From contig JAMKCH010014268.1 in the NCBI GenBank assembly GCA_023653785.1, positions 1 to 64,000 of the forward strand: a DNA stretch of 64,000 nucleotides. Direction: 5' to 3'. This document shows positions 12,033 through 24,850 of this stretch, piece by piece (positions within the stretch are counted from its first letter, which is position 1; every line of letters starts with the position of its first letter). A model generated the notes under the pieces. The model was given only the letters and a program-made list of their open reading frames with translations, was not told where the DNA came from and ran no database searches. This DNA is from Ophioderma brevispina (Eukaryota; Echinodermata; Ophiuroidea; Amphilepidida; Ophiodermatidae). The position numbers and the translations under genes are program-made.

Positions 12033-12262
12033 AATGTTAAAGGTCCCAGGAAATGCAAATAGAATTGATGTGGTTTGTGTCAAGTCTACAATGAGGGACC
12101 AGAAAGCATTCAATATTTGGGTTGGTGATGACATCATTTGTGGTGCCATTGATTTTTCAGAGAGTAACAGAAAATGCCAGGTGACTGGTGTGAATCTATT
12201 CATGATACTGACTGAAAATCAATAGTTTCACTAATGATGTCACTGGTAGTGTATTCTTTTCG
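12033..12262 (+). mobile_element. MITE family M1, truncated copy
   Basis: Begins TTAAAGGTCCCAGGAAATG and follows the M1 copy at 31,490-31,778 closely for about 220 bp (shared GATGTGGTTTGTGTCAAGTC, AGCATTCAATATTTGGGTTG, CACTAATGATGTCACTGG). It carries a short segment missing from the other copy (around GTGGTGCCATTGATTT). The right-hand terminal inverted repeat present in the 31-kb copy was not found, so this copy is truncated or rearranged. Open frames here are incidental. Confidence 0.7.
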
Positions 12263-12599
12263 GATTTTCCATGGGTTTGAAGATATACTGCATAAAGTAC
12301 TCAAATCAACATTTAAATTCGCTCCAACAGCAAGTGTACATTGGCCTGTAGGGCAGGACATTTCTAGAAAAGGAGATTTGTCTTCACAAATCATCAAATT
12401 AAAGGAATCAATGCGAAACAAAAGTGTTTTGATGATTTAAATATAAATGTGTAAGATTCCTTGTGTTATTTACTTTCTTCAAATGTATATTTTTATAGGT
12501 CACTGAAAAAAAAACACGTTCAATAAATATCAGAGAGGCACCGTATACTGTGTCTTTAGAAAGCACATTTATTTCCCGATATTTAATATGTGGTAGATT

Positions 12600-12765
12600 T
12601 ATGTTTGCTTGTTTTGTATATTATATTGATGATTTATGTACGAGTTGTTTATGATGCTTTGTAAGGCGCTGTGTTCCCTGTATAATTTCATATGAAAGCT
12701 TATTATTATTATTGTTATTATTATTTTATTACCATTATTATTATGATCATTATTAAATCTTACAT
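12600..12765 (+). repeat. (TTA)n tract with LINE-like 3' end
   Basis: GTAAGGCGCTGTG followed by a TTATTATTATT-type microsatellite (about 12,697-12,753). Many CR1/L2-type elements end with a GCGCT-containing 3' end followed by such a microsatellite, as the element at 16.95-19.83 kb does. No reverse-transcriptase sequence was recognised upstream, so a 5'-truncated LINE or a SINE sharing its tail is an inference. Confidence 0.4.
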
Positions 12766-14611
12766 CATTCTTGGATGAATGACACCAAATCTTCGTACAT
12801 TCAATCCTCATTTTTGATAGTAATGTAGTATAAATTGGAATCACACGTACATAATGAAAAAAGGGAATATCGCTTACAAAATACTGATATTCTATTTTCA
12901 CATATTCAAAGATAAAACAAAGATGTTCACATCAAAGACGTTTAAAGAAACAAACGTCCTCAGGGCTTTGTCACAGAGAAATTCCACCCAAGCATGTCGG
13001 TTGATTGAATAAAACAAGTGTGCCTTCCTTGGGTCCGTGTGCCAACTGAAATCAGAAATCTTATAGTATTTCTGAGCTTTAGATGCTTCAAACTAAGAGT
13101 ATGTCTTTATCAGCTAAAGGATGATAAAACTAATTTATAACAAAGGCCCACCTTTTCTCTTTGATGCAACTGAGGGAGGTTACACCATATTCGCACAAAA
13201 GAACAAATTGAATGTAGTCGGCTGTGGTCATTGTAACTCTTACTATATGTAGTAAAGTTTAGAGGACTCCATTGGATGCTTAAAAAATAATTAAACCCAT
13301 CATTTATTCAATGGCATGAGTCCAGAATTTCACATTCTATTATTAACCAAAAGACCCAATGGGTGGTTTGTATGAAAAGTGAATCTTATATGATGGAAAT
13401 CATATTTAAAAAACGCTTTAATATAATAATTCCGAATAGTTTTGATTATTATATTGAATTTATAGTACAAGTATTCTGTAGTGAAGACTTGGAATTTAAT
13501 TACGTTGTTTCCGTTGATCAAGAATAAGATTGGGTTGTTAAGTCACATGGTGGTGTTTAGGAAAAGAATGAGGGCAATACCAATTAGAAATATCTCCAAA
13601 GGTATTATTCCTTGGACACCCACGAATACTCCCAAGAAACTTCACGGTATAAGTTCCCTTCGTTTTAAAAATCATTGACCGGGTTGAACGTTCGTTTTTT
13701 TTTAATTGTGCTTTGGATGCAAAATTCATTGGAATATTTTTACCGCCAATTTACAATTGTATGATTTAATGGTACATTTTCCCCGCAACTTCATGCAAAA
13801 AACAAAGGCTCAAGCCATAAAACCGTCCATTATTTACGGTGGACCATTTTGAAGGGCTTATTTTGTTAATCAACTTCCATTATTGATCAAAATTAGTTAA
13901 AGCAGGGTGAAGGTATATCAACAGAATCATTTTTATTGAGGATTACCTGACAGCATTCTTGTCCAGAAATTCTATACAGAATGTAATCGTTCCAAAAGAA
14001 GGATAGTGTCCTTCCACAATGCACCTTCCATACCATTTTGCACGGGTTGTGCCATGAATTTTTAGTGACCAAAAGTACTTAAATTGAACAAACTCATGAC
14101 AGGTCTTGCAATTTTTAGTACTTTTGTCACTATAAATTCAGCTGACAAACCAGTGAAAAAACTGTATTGGAAGAAATGTGAATTGTGGGAAGGGAGCACT
14201 ATACCTCTCTTAATCTGTCCATCAATTGTACAAAAATGTACAGCACGTTTAAATGTTGTGGCGTTTTTAACAAACAATTTGTACATGATTTTCATGTTTC
14301 TATGTGTAATAATTTGCTTCATATTCTATTAAATGCATGATTGCATAAATTAGTTTGATTTTATATTGCCGTCATGTCATATCAATTTATAGTCTTAAGT
14401 TTTGTTTTAAGGTCCATTTTGTTTGTTATTGCAATTGCATGTACTAATTTGTATATCTTCGGACATTACATATTCTCGTGTTAAAACAATTTACGTTTAA
14501 TCTTGAAAATAATGTGATACTTGCTGAATATTTGTAAAAATGTCTTCATGGTGTTACATTACGTATTATGCGATTCACTTTTTTAAATTTATTATTTTTA
14601 TGAACTAGAGC
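12766..14611. other. Unassigned AT-rich sequence
   Basis: No recognisable gene, element end or RNA. Open frames of 60-86 codons occur on both strands over the same bases (13.33-13.73 kb, 14.06-14.33 kb) and have no family resemblance. Confidence 0.35.
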
Positions 14612-14745
14612 GTACCCCTTGCCTTTTGTTTAGGTGGAAATTGCCCCTAGAATTAAACTTACCTCCTTTTTGCGGTGAGCTCAGGTTGGTAGTCATTTTC
14701 AGAAAAGGCCGTTAGGGATATATATGAAATCTTTTCAATGACTTC
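14612..14745 (+). repeat. Dispersed repeat family R3, copy 1
   Basis: Resembles 59,330-59,470 in direct orientation: GCCCCTAG, ACCTCCTTTT.CGCGGTG and GTAGTCA followed by TTTTC.GA.AAAGG. About 130 bp, unclassified. Confidence 0.5.
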
Positions 14746-15481
14746 TGTATTCCTGACTAATTATATCTAGCACGAAATAAATGTACAGGCGAACTGCTTG
14801 ATTCTAATTTCACTAATACCTCTGCTACTCATGAATCCATCCATCAACTGTAAGGAATTATGCCTTTCAGCCAAATCTAAAGATCAGCATGTTGTCCGTG
14901 TTTCTATTCAGCTCTTAGCTCCAACGTTCGTATTGTTGGAAGGGTAATGATGGTCAACTTCAGATGTTAAATTCTAACAACATGCATGAAACAAAATCTG
15001 CTTTAACACATATTTAAAAATTCTGTTATTCTCTTCCTTGCACATTCTATGCATGAAACGCCAATCATTATAACCTTGCACATTCTATTGAATGATAACC
15101 GGCCCAATCGCTTCTGACCTTACCAGTCTTACTTCAGAAACTGTCAGTTGCCAGATAGGTCTAGGTTATTGGCCGCAGAATATTTAATGGATACTTCCCC
15201 AAAGGGAATACCCAAACAGGTTATTGACACAATTTCAGCCGAGAGCTTTGAACTAAGGTGCTAGGTAACACAAAAGGCGAAAGGCTCCTTCAATTATGAA
15301 GTGCTGGTATCCGTGTAAACTGTAGCATGAACTGTATTACAGCTGTAACAGGGGTAATTTAAGGGGGAGTGATCGTTAGTTTTGATCTTTAATCATCTAT
15401 TCAAGAAAGAAACTAAGAGATGATATTAAAAAAACATTCCAAACGGTTTAAAGCTAAATTACATACATTGTAACACTCAAA
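14746..15481. other. Unassigned sequence
   Basis: Holds a near-direct duplication of CCTTGCACATTCTAT (about 15,037 and 15,075). No gene recognised. Confidence 0.3.
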
Positions 15482-15841
15482 ATGTTTGTGCACGAGCAAA
15501 CAAACACATACACAAAAATACACAAAGGCACACATAAATCCTACACACCCCACATACAGAGAGCAAGAGAGGGAAAAATTGAAATTCTTTTAAGATACAG
15601 AAAAAAAATCTATACCGATGCACCACGCATAGAAGGCAGGAACCTTTATAGCCCCTATATTTCTGATCTGATTAGAAATATCAGATACCATGGGCATGAC
15701 TGCTACTATTTTGATAATACGCTACCTGTCATGACACATTATATGCCTGTTAGAATCGGAGCAGGCATGGACCATTACGTTTGCATCACTGGTAACCTGA
15801 CTGCCTACCAAGCGGCGCATCTATTGTCTAGCGGGAACTGA
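15482..15841 (+). other. 119-codon open frame, unidentified
   Basis: Open from ATG at 15,482 to TGA. The first 25 codons lie in a CACA-rich low-complexity tract. The second half (about codons 48-119) has a mixed composition rich in Tyr and His, for example HDCYYFDNTLPVMTHYMP. No domain, signal peptide or membrane segment was recognised and no splice signals or neighbours support it. It may be an old coding fragment or chance. Confidence 0.15.
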
Positions 15842-16950
15842 CCGCCATATAGTCATCGTCTCCAAATTGCGTATGGGTTACGTCAAATACGAGTAATTTG
15901 AAAATTTGAAGGACATACTCGTAGCTTAAATGGTGTACTTCCAATATGGGTCGATATAAACGACAGCGAATTGAGAATAGTTTACCTCCAAAACTATCAA
16001 GGTGTTCTAATAGCAGAATTCAGCACTAAGATAATTTTGTAAATCGTTTATGCAGCTAACTTTTAGCCACCCAGGCAAACTCACAACATGTCAGCTTAAC
16101 GCGTTGCCTCGATGTTTTTTTAATAGTTTAATCATTTGGTAACATGTTGCATAACATTGATGGACATTTTAGCAAAACTTGTCGAAACGCTTTTTAATCA
16201 ACACTGTTTTGTTATTGCACTACCAAATATATCACCATAACTTTTAAAGGCAACTAATGGTGATATGAAATGGAAATGTATACAAATATGGGACGCCACA
16301 ATGAGGGGACATGGTGATTATTAATAGACTCATATGGGGACACCCCTCCCACGTCGCTCTTGTCTTGCGTTCCAAATCGCCATAAAATGCACATAGGGGG
16401 CTGTTTTAGAAATACTGTTATAGACATTTTCGTTTGGTTTGGCCCCGATAAATTTAAATTATTGCACCACCCAATTTGTTTTCATTAGTGATTAAACCCA
16501 CTGGACCCAATTCAATACACCTTGAACACATTTATGAATCACCGTAGAGTGTTGTCTGAAATAAGGGAGAGTCTACCGTTTGGTCTTAGAGTAGGCTAAT
16601 AAAAAATATGTTGTTTGCCCTTTTGGCCTGAAAATCGGGAGGGTCGGTCCGGTCGGTCGTCTTTTTTTTTTTTTTTTTAATACAAGACGCAAGAGAAAAG
16701 CAATGTCTTCAAATATTTTAGGTTATCTAAACAGTTTAAATGTCTTCAAAACAAATAAAAATGAGTTCATCACGACCAACATTCTGCCAAGCCAAGGGGG
16801 GGGGCCATTTGGTAGTGCAGCCACCAATACCGTTTCCAACGTAGCACAGAATACTTTGTATCTAGTATATACTTCTGGTACAAACTGTCAAAGTAGCATC
16901 CAAATTGACATATGCGATTGTGGTTAAATACAACGGAAGCACCGTATTTT
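15842..16950. other. Unassigned sequence upstream of the LINE
   Basis: Contains GGTCGGTCCGGTCGGTCG followed by a T18 run (about 16,661-16,679). The GGGTCGGTCGG phrase recurs near an A-run at 20,424-20,480, which hints at a small repeat. A G8 run occurs at about 16,797-16,804. No gene. Confidence 0.3.
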
Positions 16951-16954
16951 GCTG

Positions 16955-19830
16955 TGTAGCGCACATGTAGCTGTCAGATGCATCTTTAACTAGTTGTGGC
17001 CAAAATCACATTGGGAACCACACTCTGGATCTACTAATTAACTTGGAAGCAAGGGACAATTTTGTGAGCCATAATTCAACTCATAGTCACTTGCCGTCTG
17101 ACCACTACGCTTGTCATGTGCTTCATCAAAATCAACCGAACCTGAACCAACCATTAAAACTATGCAGACTCGGAAATTCGCAACATCAAAATAGGATCTT
17201 TCCGCTATGATTTAAGATCTGCACTTGTGCCTCCAGATGCTGAGTGCGATTCTCTAGTCACTGGAATATAACACAGCTTATCCAAGGGACACTTGATGAT
17301 GAACATGCTCAACTCGTTAAATTCGATTCTGTGTTCTGGCGTCCTCAGGCACCTTGGTACCAGATGTCTTGTGCTGAGAGAAGGAACGGCGTCCGTCGGA
17401 TGGAGCGCAGCGAGTTCACAGACTGGGCTCACAGTATTCAAAGAGGCTTACAAAAGATCAGTGCTCTAAATACAACTCTCTTCTTTCTAAAGCCAGTACC
17501 GATTATCATAACAACCAGATGACTACATGTGCTCAACGAGACCTCTTCCGTGTAGTCAGTAAGGTAACTTCTCCCAGAGTGGGAAACAACCGTTACATGC
17601 CCCAGGGAAATGTCCAAAAGATCTTGCTGACGTTTTGCAGAATTTTTCTCAAATAAGATCAAGAGCTTGCGTACAGTTACATGATACTACTAATGCCCTC
17701 GATGTCCGTTGAACTAACGAGTCATCCCAAAGCACCTTCAGCTACGTGTTTACAGTGTCTGAAGAAGAGGTCTTGACATCCATCAAATCAGCATCGATCA
17801 AGTCCTACACCTTAGACCCTTTACCAGCTAGTATCTTTTTTTAATTAAAAACTATGTCTTGATGATCTGTTACCAGTTAACAGGGATTCCCAACTCTTCC
17901 TTGTCTTCAGGAGCTATTTTCCCCAAGCTCTCACGCATGCATCTGTCATCCCGCTGTTGAAGAAATCTGGCTTGGACAACCAACATCCCTTCAAATTTAT
18001 CGCCCTATATCTAATGACCATTCTCGGAAAGGTGATTGAAAGAGAGCAGTAATCAGTTGAGGAGTCCTCATCGATAATGATCTCCATGCTCCGATGGCAG
18101 TCGGCATTACCGGCAAATATCACAGTACTGAGACTGCTCTGTTACGGGGGCAGAATGACATCTGATGATATTGACAAACAAAACGAGGCTGGTTATTCTA
18201 GGGTTATTGACTTGACAGCAGCCTTCGACACCATAGACCAAAAACAGCTCCTAACCCGTATAACTGAAACGGTATGGGATTATGGAAAAGCACTTAAGTT
18301 GGTTCTCGTCTTAACTAGATGCCGGAACTCAAATCTATATCAGTCAGAGGAGCTTCGTCAGATCCTGTGGCGGTAGATTGTGGGATCCACAGGGCTGGTT
18401 TACTGGACCGATTGACTCACTCTGTGCAGTGCCCCACGACAGGATATCATAACTGCCCCCACGGTATTCAATTTGATGTTTACGCTGATGACACCAGCTC
18501 TACCTGACTTTTCCACCCCGGATCGTGAAGCAGCCATAAAAGATTGAAAACAGCATGCAGACCATCAGATCTGGTGTTGTTGTAAATCCAACAAGCTGAT
18601 ATAAATGACAAGGAGACAGATGTTGTACTTTCGCTCTCATGTACGTAGACCGGCTAGCAACTCTCAGCCAACTACATGGCCATTGGCAATTCTGTTAGAA
18701 TCCGTCAGCTGAAGCACGGAAAAAAAACCCCGTGGCGTCATCTTAGACTCATCACAGGAAGATCAATCATGTTAGCAGCTTATGCAAAGCTGCTTGGCTC
18801 TCCATAAGGAAAATTGGGCAGCTTCGACAGTACCTTGATGAAAAAATCTACCATCAGATTGGTCCACGCCTTTGTTACATCTGGGCTGGATTCCTGCAAT
18901 TACTTGCTTTATGGCCTTCCAAAAAGAATTGACAAAGGTTCAGCGAGAGTTCAAATGCAGCTAACCGTCTTGTCCTGAAAATCCGTGACGAGCCATATCA
19001 CACCAGCGTCTTACCAACTGCATTGGCTTTTCCATTAAACAGAGGGCAGTTTTAAGATTTTGCTTCTCACTTATTAAGGCCATCCACAGCATGTCACCTG
19101 ACTATATCTCTGAGCTCATCCAGCTGTATTCACCAACGAGAACTTTGAGATCATCTTCTTGCTCCCGCTGAGTAAATCTCCCAACTCATCAACAAAGTTC
19201 AATCGCAGCAGCATTTTTTGAATAAACTCCCTAACAGTATCCGCTTAGCTCAGTCAGCAACGATTTTCAAGTCAGTGCTGAAAGACATTCCTTTTACACA
19301 ACATTGGGCTCCTGATATGTATCCTGGTTCTGATTTTTTGGCAGTCCAATCACCATGATCACTTAATTATAATTCTGTGATTTTTGTTTCCTTTCTTTTT
19401 CTTATTCTCTACCTCATCCAATCCGGTTGCCTAGGCTAGTTGTTTTCATCAAGTAGGTAGGGTTAGAGGCATCTGAATCCCGGAAAGATCAAGACTTAAC
19501 CGACGTCGCTGTGGGGTACATACACACAGATCCTCAAGCTGACGATTCAGGTGTTATCCCCATATTCTTATTATGGGAGGCAAAACTGGGTTGTCTTCTC
19601 TTCGAGCTGTTGGTCACAAATAAGTTTGCATTCTACTTAAATTAAAGTATTATGAAATTGTGTATAATTGAGATATCATTGTTTTTTAACATTAGAATTT
19701 TATCTATTTTTGTTTGGTCGTATTAAATTAAAATTTGTTTTGCCCCATTCTAGTAAGCGCCTAGAGGCATCGGCATTAGGAGGCGCTATAGCAATGACTG
19801 TTATTATTATTATATTATTATATTAATCAC
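16955..19830 (+). mobile_element. CR1/L2-like non-LTR retrotransposon, 5'-truncated and decayed
   Basis: A LINE in plus orientation, readable from the C-terminal end of the endonuclease (HTLDLLI near 17,020) through the linker (RKLRNIKIGSFRYDLRSA near 17,170 and DEHAQLVKFDSVF near 17,300), reverse transcriptase and C-terminal region to a 3' end. The 3' end (19,750-19,830) has AAGCGCCTAGAGGC, GGCGCTATAGCAATG and a TTATTATTATT tail, as in CR1/L2-type elements. The beginning of the endonuclease and any ORF1 are missing, as expected for a copy truncated during target-primed reverse transcription. Stops and frame changes are frequent, so it is not active. No target duplication was identified. Confidence 0.85.
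17018..19320 (+). pseudogene. LINE ORF2 remnant (endonuclease end and reverse transcriptase)
   Basis: Broken open reading frame of the CR1/L2-like element. In order: endonuclease C-terminus (17,018-17,100), linker with WRPQAPWY (about 17,338), the reverse-transcriptase block DLTAAFDTID (about 18,209-18,238, first catalytic Asp), the YADDT active-site box (about 18,481-18,495, both aspartates kept), and the thumb/C-terminal region up to about 19,320. At least several stops and frameshifts separate these blocks. Its product would copy the element RNA into DNA at the nicked target. Retention of YADD alongside many frame breaks suggests a moderately old copy. Confidence 0.8.
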
Positions 19831-21836
19831 CACACAAGGGTTGCCAACATTGTACCGTGTATTTCATGGACTATATTAAAAATAAATATCTAAAAAAATG
19901 TGTCCAAAAATTATATCAAATTTGATGTTGTTTTGGTCAAACCTGATAAAAAGATTTTTTTAAATTAAATCATTTTATGTTTTAGTTTTATTGCCCTACA
20001 CTTTTGGTGTGATAATACGATGTAGATAAAACATAATCAAAAAGACACGCTGTTATTTTTACACATTCATACGTACATCAAACGACCTGTATATAAAAAT
20101 ACGGCATCTATCCCCTTTCCATTTTTACACATGAATGTCTACAATATACAAGAACTTGGCATTAAGACAAAGGGGATGGAGATCGAGATTAGTCTTTGCT
20201 TAAAAAACATGGAGCGGCACAATTTTATGAATGAAATACCTACTACAGGAACAATATTTTGTGTTACATTTGCCGTTACATATTAAAATGTGCATCATAC
20301 TGCTGGGGAAACACTTGGAAGTGTTTGCCCCAAGGGCTTGGGGGGGTTGTATTTCAGGATATTGGTTTAAAATTCATTTTGGGGTAGTTTAATGGTATTT
20401 TAATTTTGTTTTTTCTAAATTCCAAAAAAAAAAAAAAAAAAGGCGACCCATGATTTCTGATAATTTGGGTCGGTCGGAAAAAGGCAAACAAACCTTTTTT
20501 TAGGCCTTATGGGTAGCAGTGATCTTCCATCTCAAAAGAAGGGTAAGCTCAACAGTGTATGTATGATTTACAGTATTCAAACAATAGCAGAAACAAAAAA
20601 AACGTTGGCTTAGTTTGAAATTAGGAAATATCTTTCAGATGGTTAACAGTGGTAGATAAAATGGAATTCTGCTTCTATATATGTATAGCTCCTTGGGCAG
20701 GAATGATGGAGCAATATTAGTAAGAATGTGGTGGAGGAGTTTCTATGCACAAAGTTACAGTGTAGTAGTTCTTTCCCCCACGATAGATTCATATATAAAA
20801 CTCAGGACGCCCTTGGGAGATATAGATTTCCAAGTAAGGTCATTTTGTTCCGACTCAAAATGAGCTGAAGTAATGTCCCTTGTGGACAGTAGAAGGATAT
20901 ATTCTCTCCGAAAAATCTTTCCCTTGGTAATGATAAATCTTTTAATGTGTCTATTAGATTTCATGGAGAACAAGATTATAGTTTGGCTGGTTAATCACAT
21001 TAAATTGGTTTTTAAAAACGGTTGTCTGACACTCTGGGTTATCTCAAAAGGTATTATCGGTGTTATCCATCTGAAATTGTCACAAAGGTCTATTAAAAGA
21101 CTAGCTAAAAGAAAAGACCTGAAGATGTTTTTTTTTTTTTTTTGGTGTGTGAATGATGAAAGTTACCGATTCTCTAGTTTTCGAATTCCATTGTATTTGG
21201 GGAGGACACGGTTATAGAAAAGCCGACCTCAAATGTGCAATATAGTGAAACCTATACCCTATTCGATTTTAATCTCAATTTTAGGTTTGCAAACATAAAA
21301 ATTTAATGAGTTTGCTTAATCTTAGTAATAAAGTTTTTTTTTTCAAAATCGAACGTAACCCGATCCCCAAGTCGGATCCCTAGTTTCAATGATATGTCAC
21401 CGAATATGATTATTTCAGCTTTTCTACAAAACCCATGGGTAGAATATTTCATCATAATAAAACTAACGGTACGATAGATTTTCCTTTAAGAGAGTCGAGC
21501 ATAATACTCAAGGGGCGTACGTGTTAGGTACATGCAATTGGAATTGTAATTGTTTACTGTTTATATTTGACGCAAACTGATCGTCCATGAAGTGGACGGT
21601 GCAGATATACATTTGTCCCGCGCTTTAGCGGTGTGATTTTTTTTGCCTAAAGGTCGATTATTAAAAAGATAGTGACTCAAACAAATTACAAAACCATCGA
21701 AGTAAATTGCTATGAATGTAAACTCTGGCAATCTTTTAGGCCGTTTTTTCCACTGTTAATTGTTTCTTGAAGCTTCGAGGAGACACTGTTGCAAACCCGT
21801 GTTACCGAACTTAGGACCTTCAAAATTCTTAGAGCT
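19831..21836. other. Unassigned AT-rich sequence with homopolymers
   Basis: Contains an A18 run (20,424-20,441) followed by GGCGACCCATGATTTCTG and GGGTCGGTCGG, and a T17 run near 21,126-21,142. A 114-codon open frame at 20,873-21,217 runs through the T run into a Phe tract and is Lys/Leu/Ile-rich; I do not regard it as a gene. Confidence 0.35.
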
Positions 21837-21975
21837 ATCGTCCGTTGGCTGGGTTGGTCCTCGTGTACATGAGATTGCCCTCCGTTTACTCTTTCACAGC
21901 CCATGGACTAGAAATCAGACCCTCCCAAAAAAAAGTGGATGGTAGACTTTTACTAAAAACCCCGGCCACTTTTTT

Positions 21976-22745
21976 CGCTAGAGGGCGTTTTCAAAATGGC
22001 ATTTATACCATATAATGACGTTTTCATATCCACTTTATGGGGTGAAATGTCCATTTTTTTTGTAGTGTTTTCATATCTTTGTTGATGTCAAATGTTATAG
22101 AGTGGTGTAACTTCTTAATGTATTTCTAATGGAGGGCGCTTTTCAAAATGGACCTGCCAAATGCAATTTTAGCACCTCATAAATTCATAATGATGTCTAC
22201 TAGCCAAAAAATGGGTGAAATGGCCCAGTTTTTCAGTGGTTTCGGCTAGATTTGTGATGTCAAATGTTAGAGCGGTTTAATTGTCCCAATAACTGTATTC
22301 CTATTGGAGGGTGCTTTTCAAAATAGCCGCCAAATGCTATTTCCCACCGTATAATACGTTTGTATTGCCATAAAATGGTTAAAATGGTCCATTTTTTCAG
22401 TGTTTTTTTCCTATATTTGTTGATGGCACATGTAAAAGATCGGTCACATTCACTACTTAAATGTATTCCTAATGGAAGGCGCTTTTCAAAAATGGGCTCA
22501 AAATAATTTAATTCTCATAATGACGTTTTTACTAGCCAAAAAATGGGGTGAAATTGCCCGTTTTGTCAGTACTTTGCTATATTTTTTGATGTCAAATGTA
22601 TAGAGCCGTCACTTCACCATATTAAAAGGTATTCCTACTGGAGGGCGCGTTTAAAAATGGCCGCCCCAATGCGATTTAACAAACACCTTTGTGATGATGT
22701 TTTAATATCATAAAGGGTGAAATGGCCCGTTTATTCAGTTTTTTC
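21976..22745 (+). repeat. FBX left arm: tandem ~170-bp units
   Basis: Five units start at about 21,976, 22,131, 22,305, 22,474 and 22,641. Each opens with a block like GGAGGGCGCTTTTCAAAATGG, followed by a block near TAATGACGTTTT, then GGTGAAATGGCCC, then TTGATGTCAAATGT and a GAGCGGT-like block. Units differ by substitutions and short indels. Their orientation is reversed in the right arm. Confidence 0.85.
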
Positions 22746-22885
22746 CTATTTTGATATGTTTCTCCTTACTTGTTGAGTATTACTTTATTCAGTTCGAACA
22801 AAGTTCGGGTTTCATTTGCTAATTTTTCTTAGTTTAAAATTTTACGAATTGTCAGTATGGTTTCAGGTTATGGATTTTGTTAATA

Positions 22886-23110
22886 CTATGCTGTCATTGG
22901 TGAAATTACTTCTAAGTGCTGATAGGTGTTGGGCTTAGGCCATCTGTAACCTTGATGAGCGAATGATTGTGGTGATTCCTGGTGGCAGCTAATGAGAATT
23001 TTGGCAATTGTGCTGTGAGCATCTCGTAGGAGGAGAAAAGGTTTCCACATGACATACATAGTGGACATGATGGCCAATGTCTGAAAGCTGAGGACAAAAT
23101 TCTGAAGCAC
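22886..23110 (-). other. FBX internal open frame, left-arm copy
   Basis: A 74-codon open frame on the minus strand whose translation (LQNFVLSFQTLAIMST near its start) matches the frame in the opposite arm at 23,820-24,074 (LQNFVFSFQTLGIMST). The two stretches are inverted DNA copies of each other, so shared peptides may simply reflect shared DNA. No domain is recognised. Either an unknown element protein fragment or non-coding arm sequence. Confidence 0.35.
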
Positions 23111-23614
23111 AATTGGGGATTTTCTCAGACACAGCTTTGGATCATTTGTGGAAGTCTGTGCCTCAAGCTGTAAACAGGCTTTATATAGTCTTTGATCTTC
23201 TTACACATTAACAATCTGGGAAAGACTCTGAGCAAAAACAACATCAAGTCATGCTACCAATTAAATTTAATTAACAACAATCATTCGGGATTTACCCCCT
23301 TCCTGTCGAGATAAGGGTTGAAATGGTCTAATTTGGTAGAGTTTCCCTATTTGTTGAGGTAAAGTACATAAAAGGGTCAGACTCACCAATAAACAGTCGA
23401 GATCGACATGTTCTGGGCATCAAATAGTAACAAGGAGAAATTCCAAACACTTCTCCATGAGTAATCTGCCAAAAAAGCAGCTCAAACTTCACCTACAATA
23501 GAAATATACTCAAGTTTCATTTCAGGTTTGCAGCTGACACAGACTTCCACACATCACCGTCGGCTCCAGAATCAGTAAAGCAGGGCGAAAGGAAGAGTTA
23601 TATACTGAGAGTTA

Positions 23615-24106
23615 TTGGAAACAAACTTATTCATGCAGAACTTTTTATTGAAGCAGTGTTATTGTTGTATCAAGTGGCCATACGAAATTCCTAGCTACAA
23701 TACATGCGTAAAGAGGAACCAGTTCAATGTGTTGGTTGATAACACGCATTATTTAACTCTGCTTTTCGCCCCTGCCTTACCGATTCTGGAACCGCCCCTG
23801 CCACACATAATCCAAAGCAGTGTCTGTGAAATCCCCAAATGTGCTGCAGAATTTTGTCTTCAGCTTTCAGACATTGGGCATCATGTCCACTTTATGTCGT
23901 CTGGAAATCTTCTCTCCTCCTTCGAGACGCTTACAGCACGATTGCCAATTATTATTATGCTGCCATCAGGAAATCATCACAATCATATTGCATCGTCCAG
24001 GTGGCAGCTGGCTAAGCGCACAACCCTATATCAGCAATTGGATTTTAATATCACCAATAACAGCATTGACTTGATAAATCAAATCATCCAAAATCCATTA
24101 AACTGA
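23615..24106 (+). other. FBX internal open frame, 163 codons
   Basis: The longest open frame of the element and one of the longest in the window, open from ATG at 23,615. The first third lies in a segment (about 23,563-23,797) that is itself bounded by small inverted repeats (CCAGAATCAGTAAAGCAGGG against CCTGCCTTACCGATTCTGG); the rest belongs to the inner right arm. A homologous 172-codon frame exists in copy 2 (43,032-43,550), so openness has survived, or been regained, in both copies. Composition is Leu/Ile/Asn/His-rich. No DD(E/D), zinc-finger or other motif recognised, and function is unknown. Confidence 0.35.
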
Positions 24107-24235
24107 AACTAACTAGTAAAATCACATTAAAATCAATAAAAATAATGTAAGAACAGAGAAATGAACCGCAATTATTAAAGTACTGATAACCAACAAATGA
24201 TGGAGACCCAAATCAACAAATACGGAAAACTGGGC

Positions 24236-24850
24236 CAATTTCACCCTTTTTTGGCCCTTTTTCAATTTGGCTCTTAGAATATCTTATATGGTGTTAAATC
24301 GCATTTGGCGGCCCTTTTGAAAGCGTTTCTCCATTAGGAAACATTTAAGTAGTGAATTTCGCAGCTCTATACATTTTTGAACATCCACAGATAATAAAGC
24401 AAAACACTGAAAAATGGGGCATTTCCCCCATTTTTTGGCTATTAAACATCATTATGAGGTGCTAACTGCATTTGGCAGGCCATTTTTGAAAGCGCCCTCC
24501 ATTACGAATAATTTAGTAAAGGAAAGTAGACCACTCTATACCTATGACTCACAAATAATATGAAAACCACTGAAAAACTGGACCATTTTACCACATTTTA
24601 TGGCTATTACAACATCATTATAAGTTTAAATAGCATTTGGCGGCTATTTTGAAAATACGTCCTCAGATAAGAAATACTTTTAAGTGGTGAATGTGACCGA
24701 CCGCTCTATACATTTGGCATAACAAAAATAGAAACAAACAACTACAAAACTGGGCCATTTCATCCCATAGATTGGCTATGAAAACGCCCTTATATGGTGT
24801 TAAATGCATTTTGGCGGCATTTTGAAAACGCCCTCTAGCGAAAAAAGTGC
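24236..24850 (-). repeat. FBX right arm: inverted tandem units
   Basis: About four units of 160-170 bp in the orientation opposite to the left arm, recognisable by GGCC.TTTTGAAA.CG blocks (the inverse of the left-arm unit start) and CCCCATTTTTTGGCTATTA. They end in GCCCTCTAGCG and AAAAAAGTG near 24,831-24,849, mirroring the left end. Confidence 0.8.

Noticed and set aside
20873..21217. 114-codon plus-strand open frame
   Set aside because: Runs through a T17 homopolymer into a Phe tract, composition as expected of AT-rich random DNA, no splice or family support.
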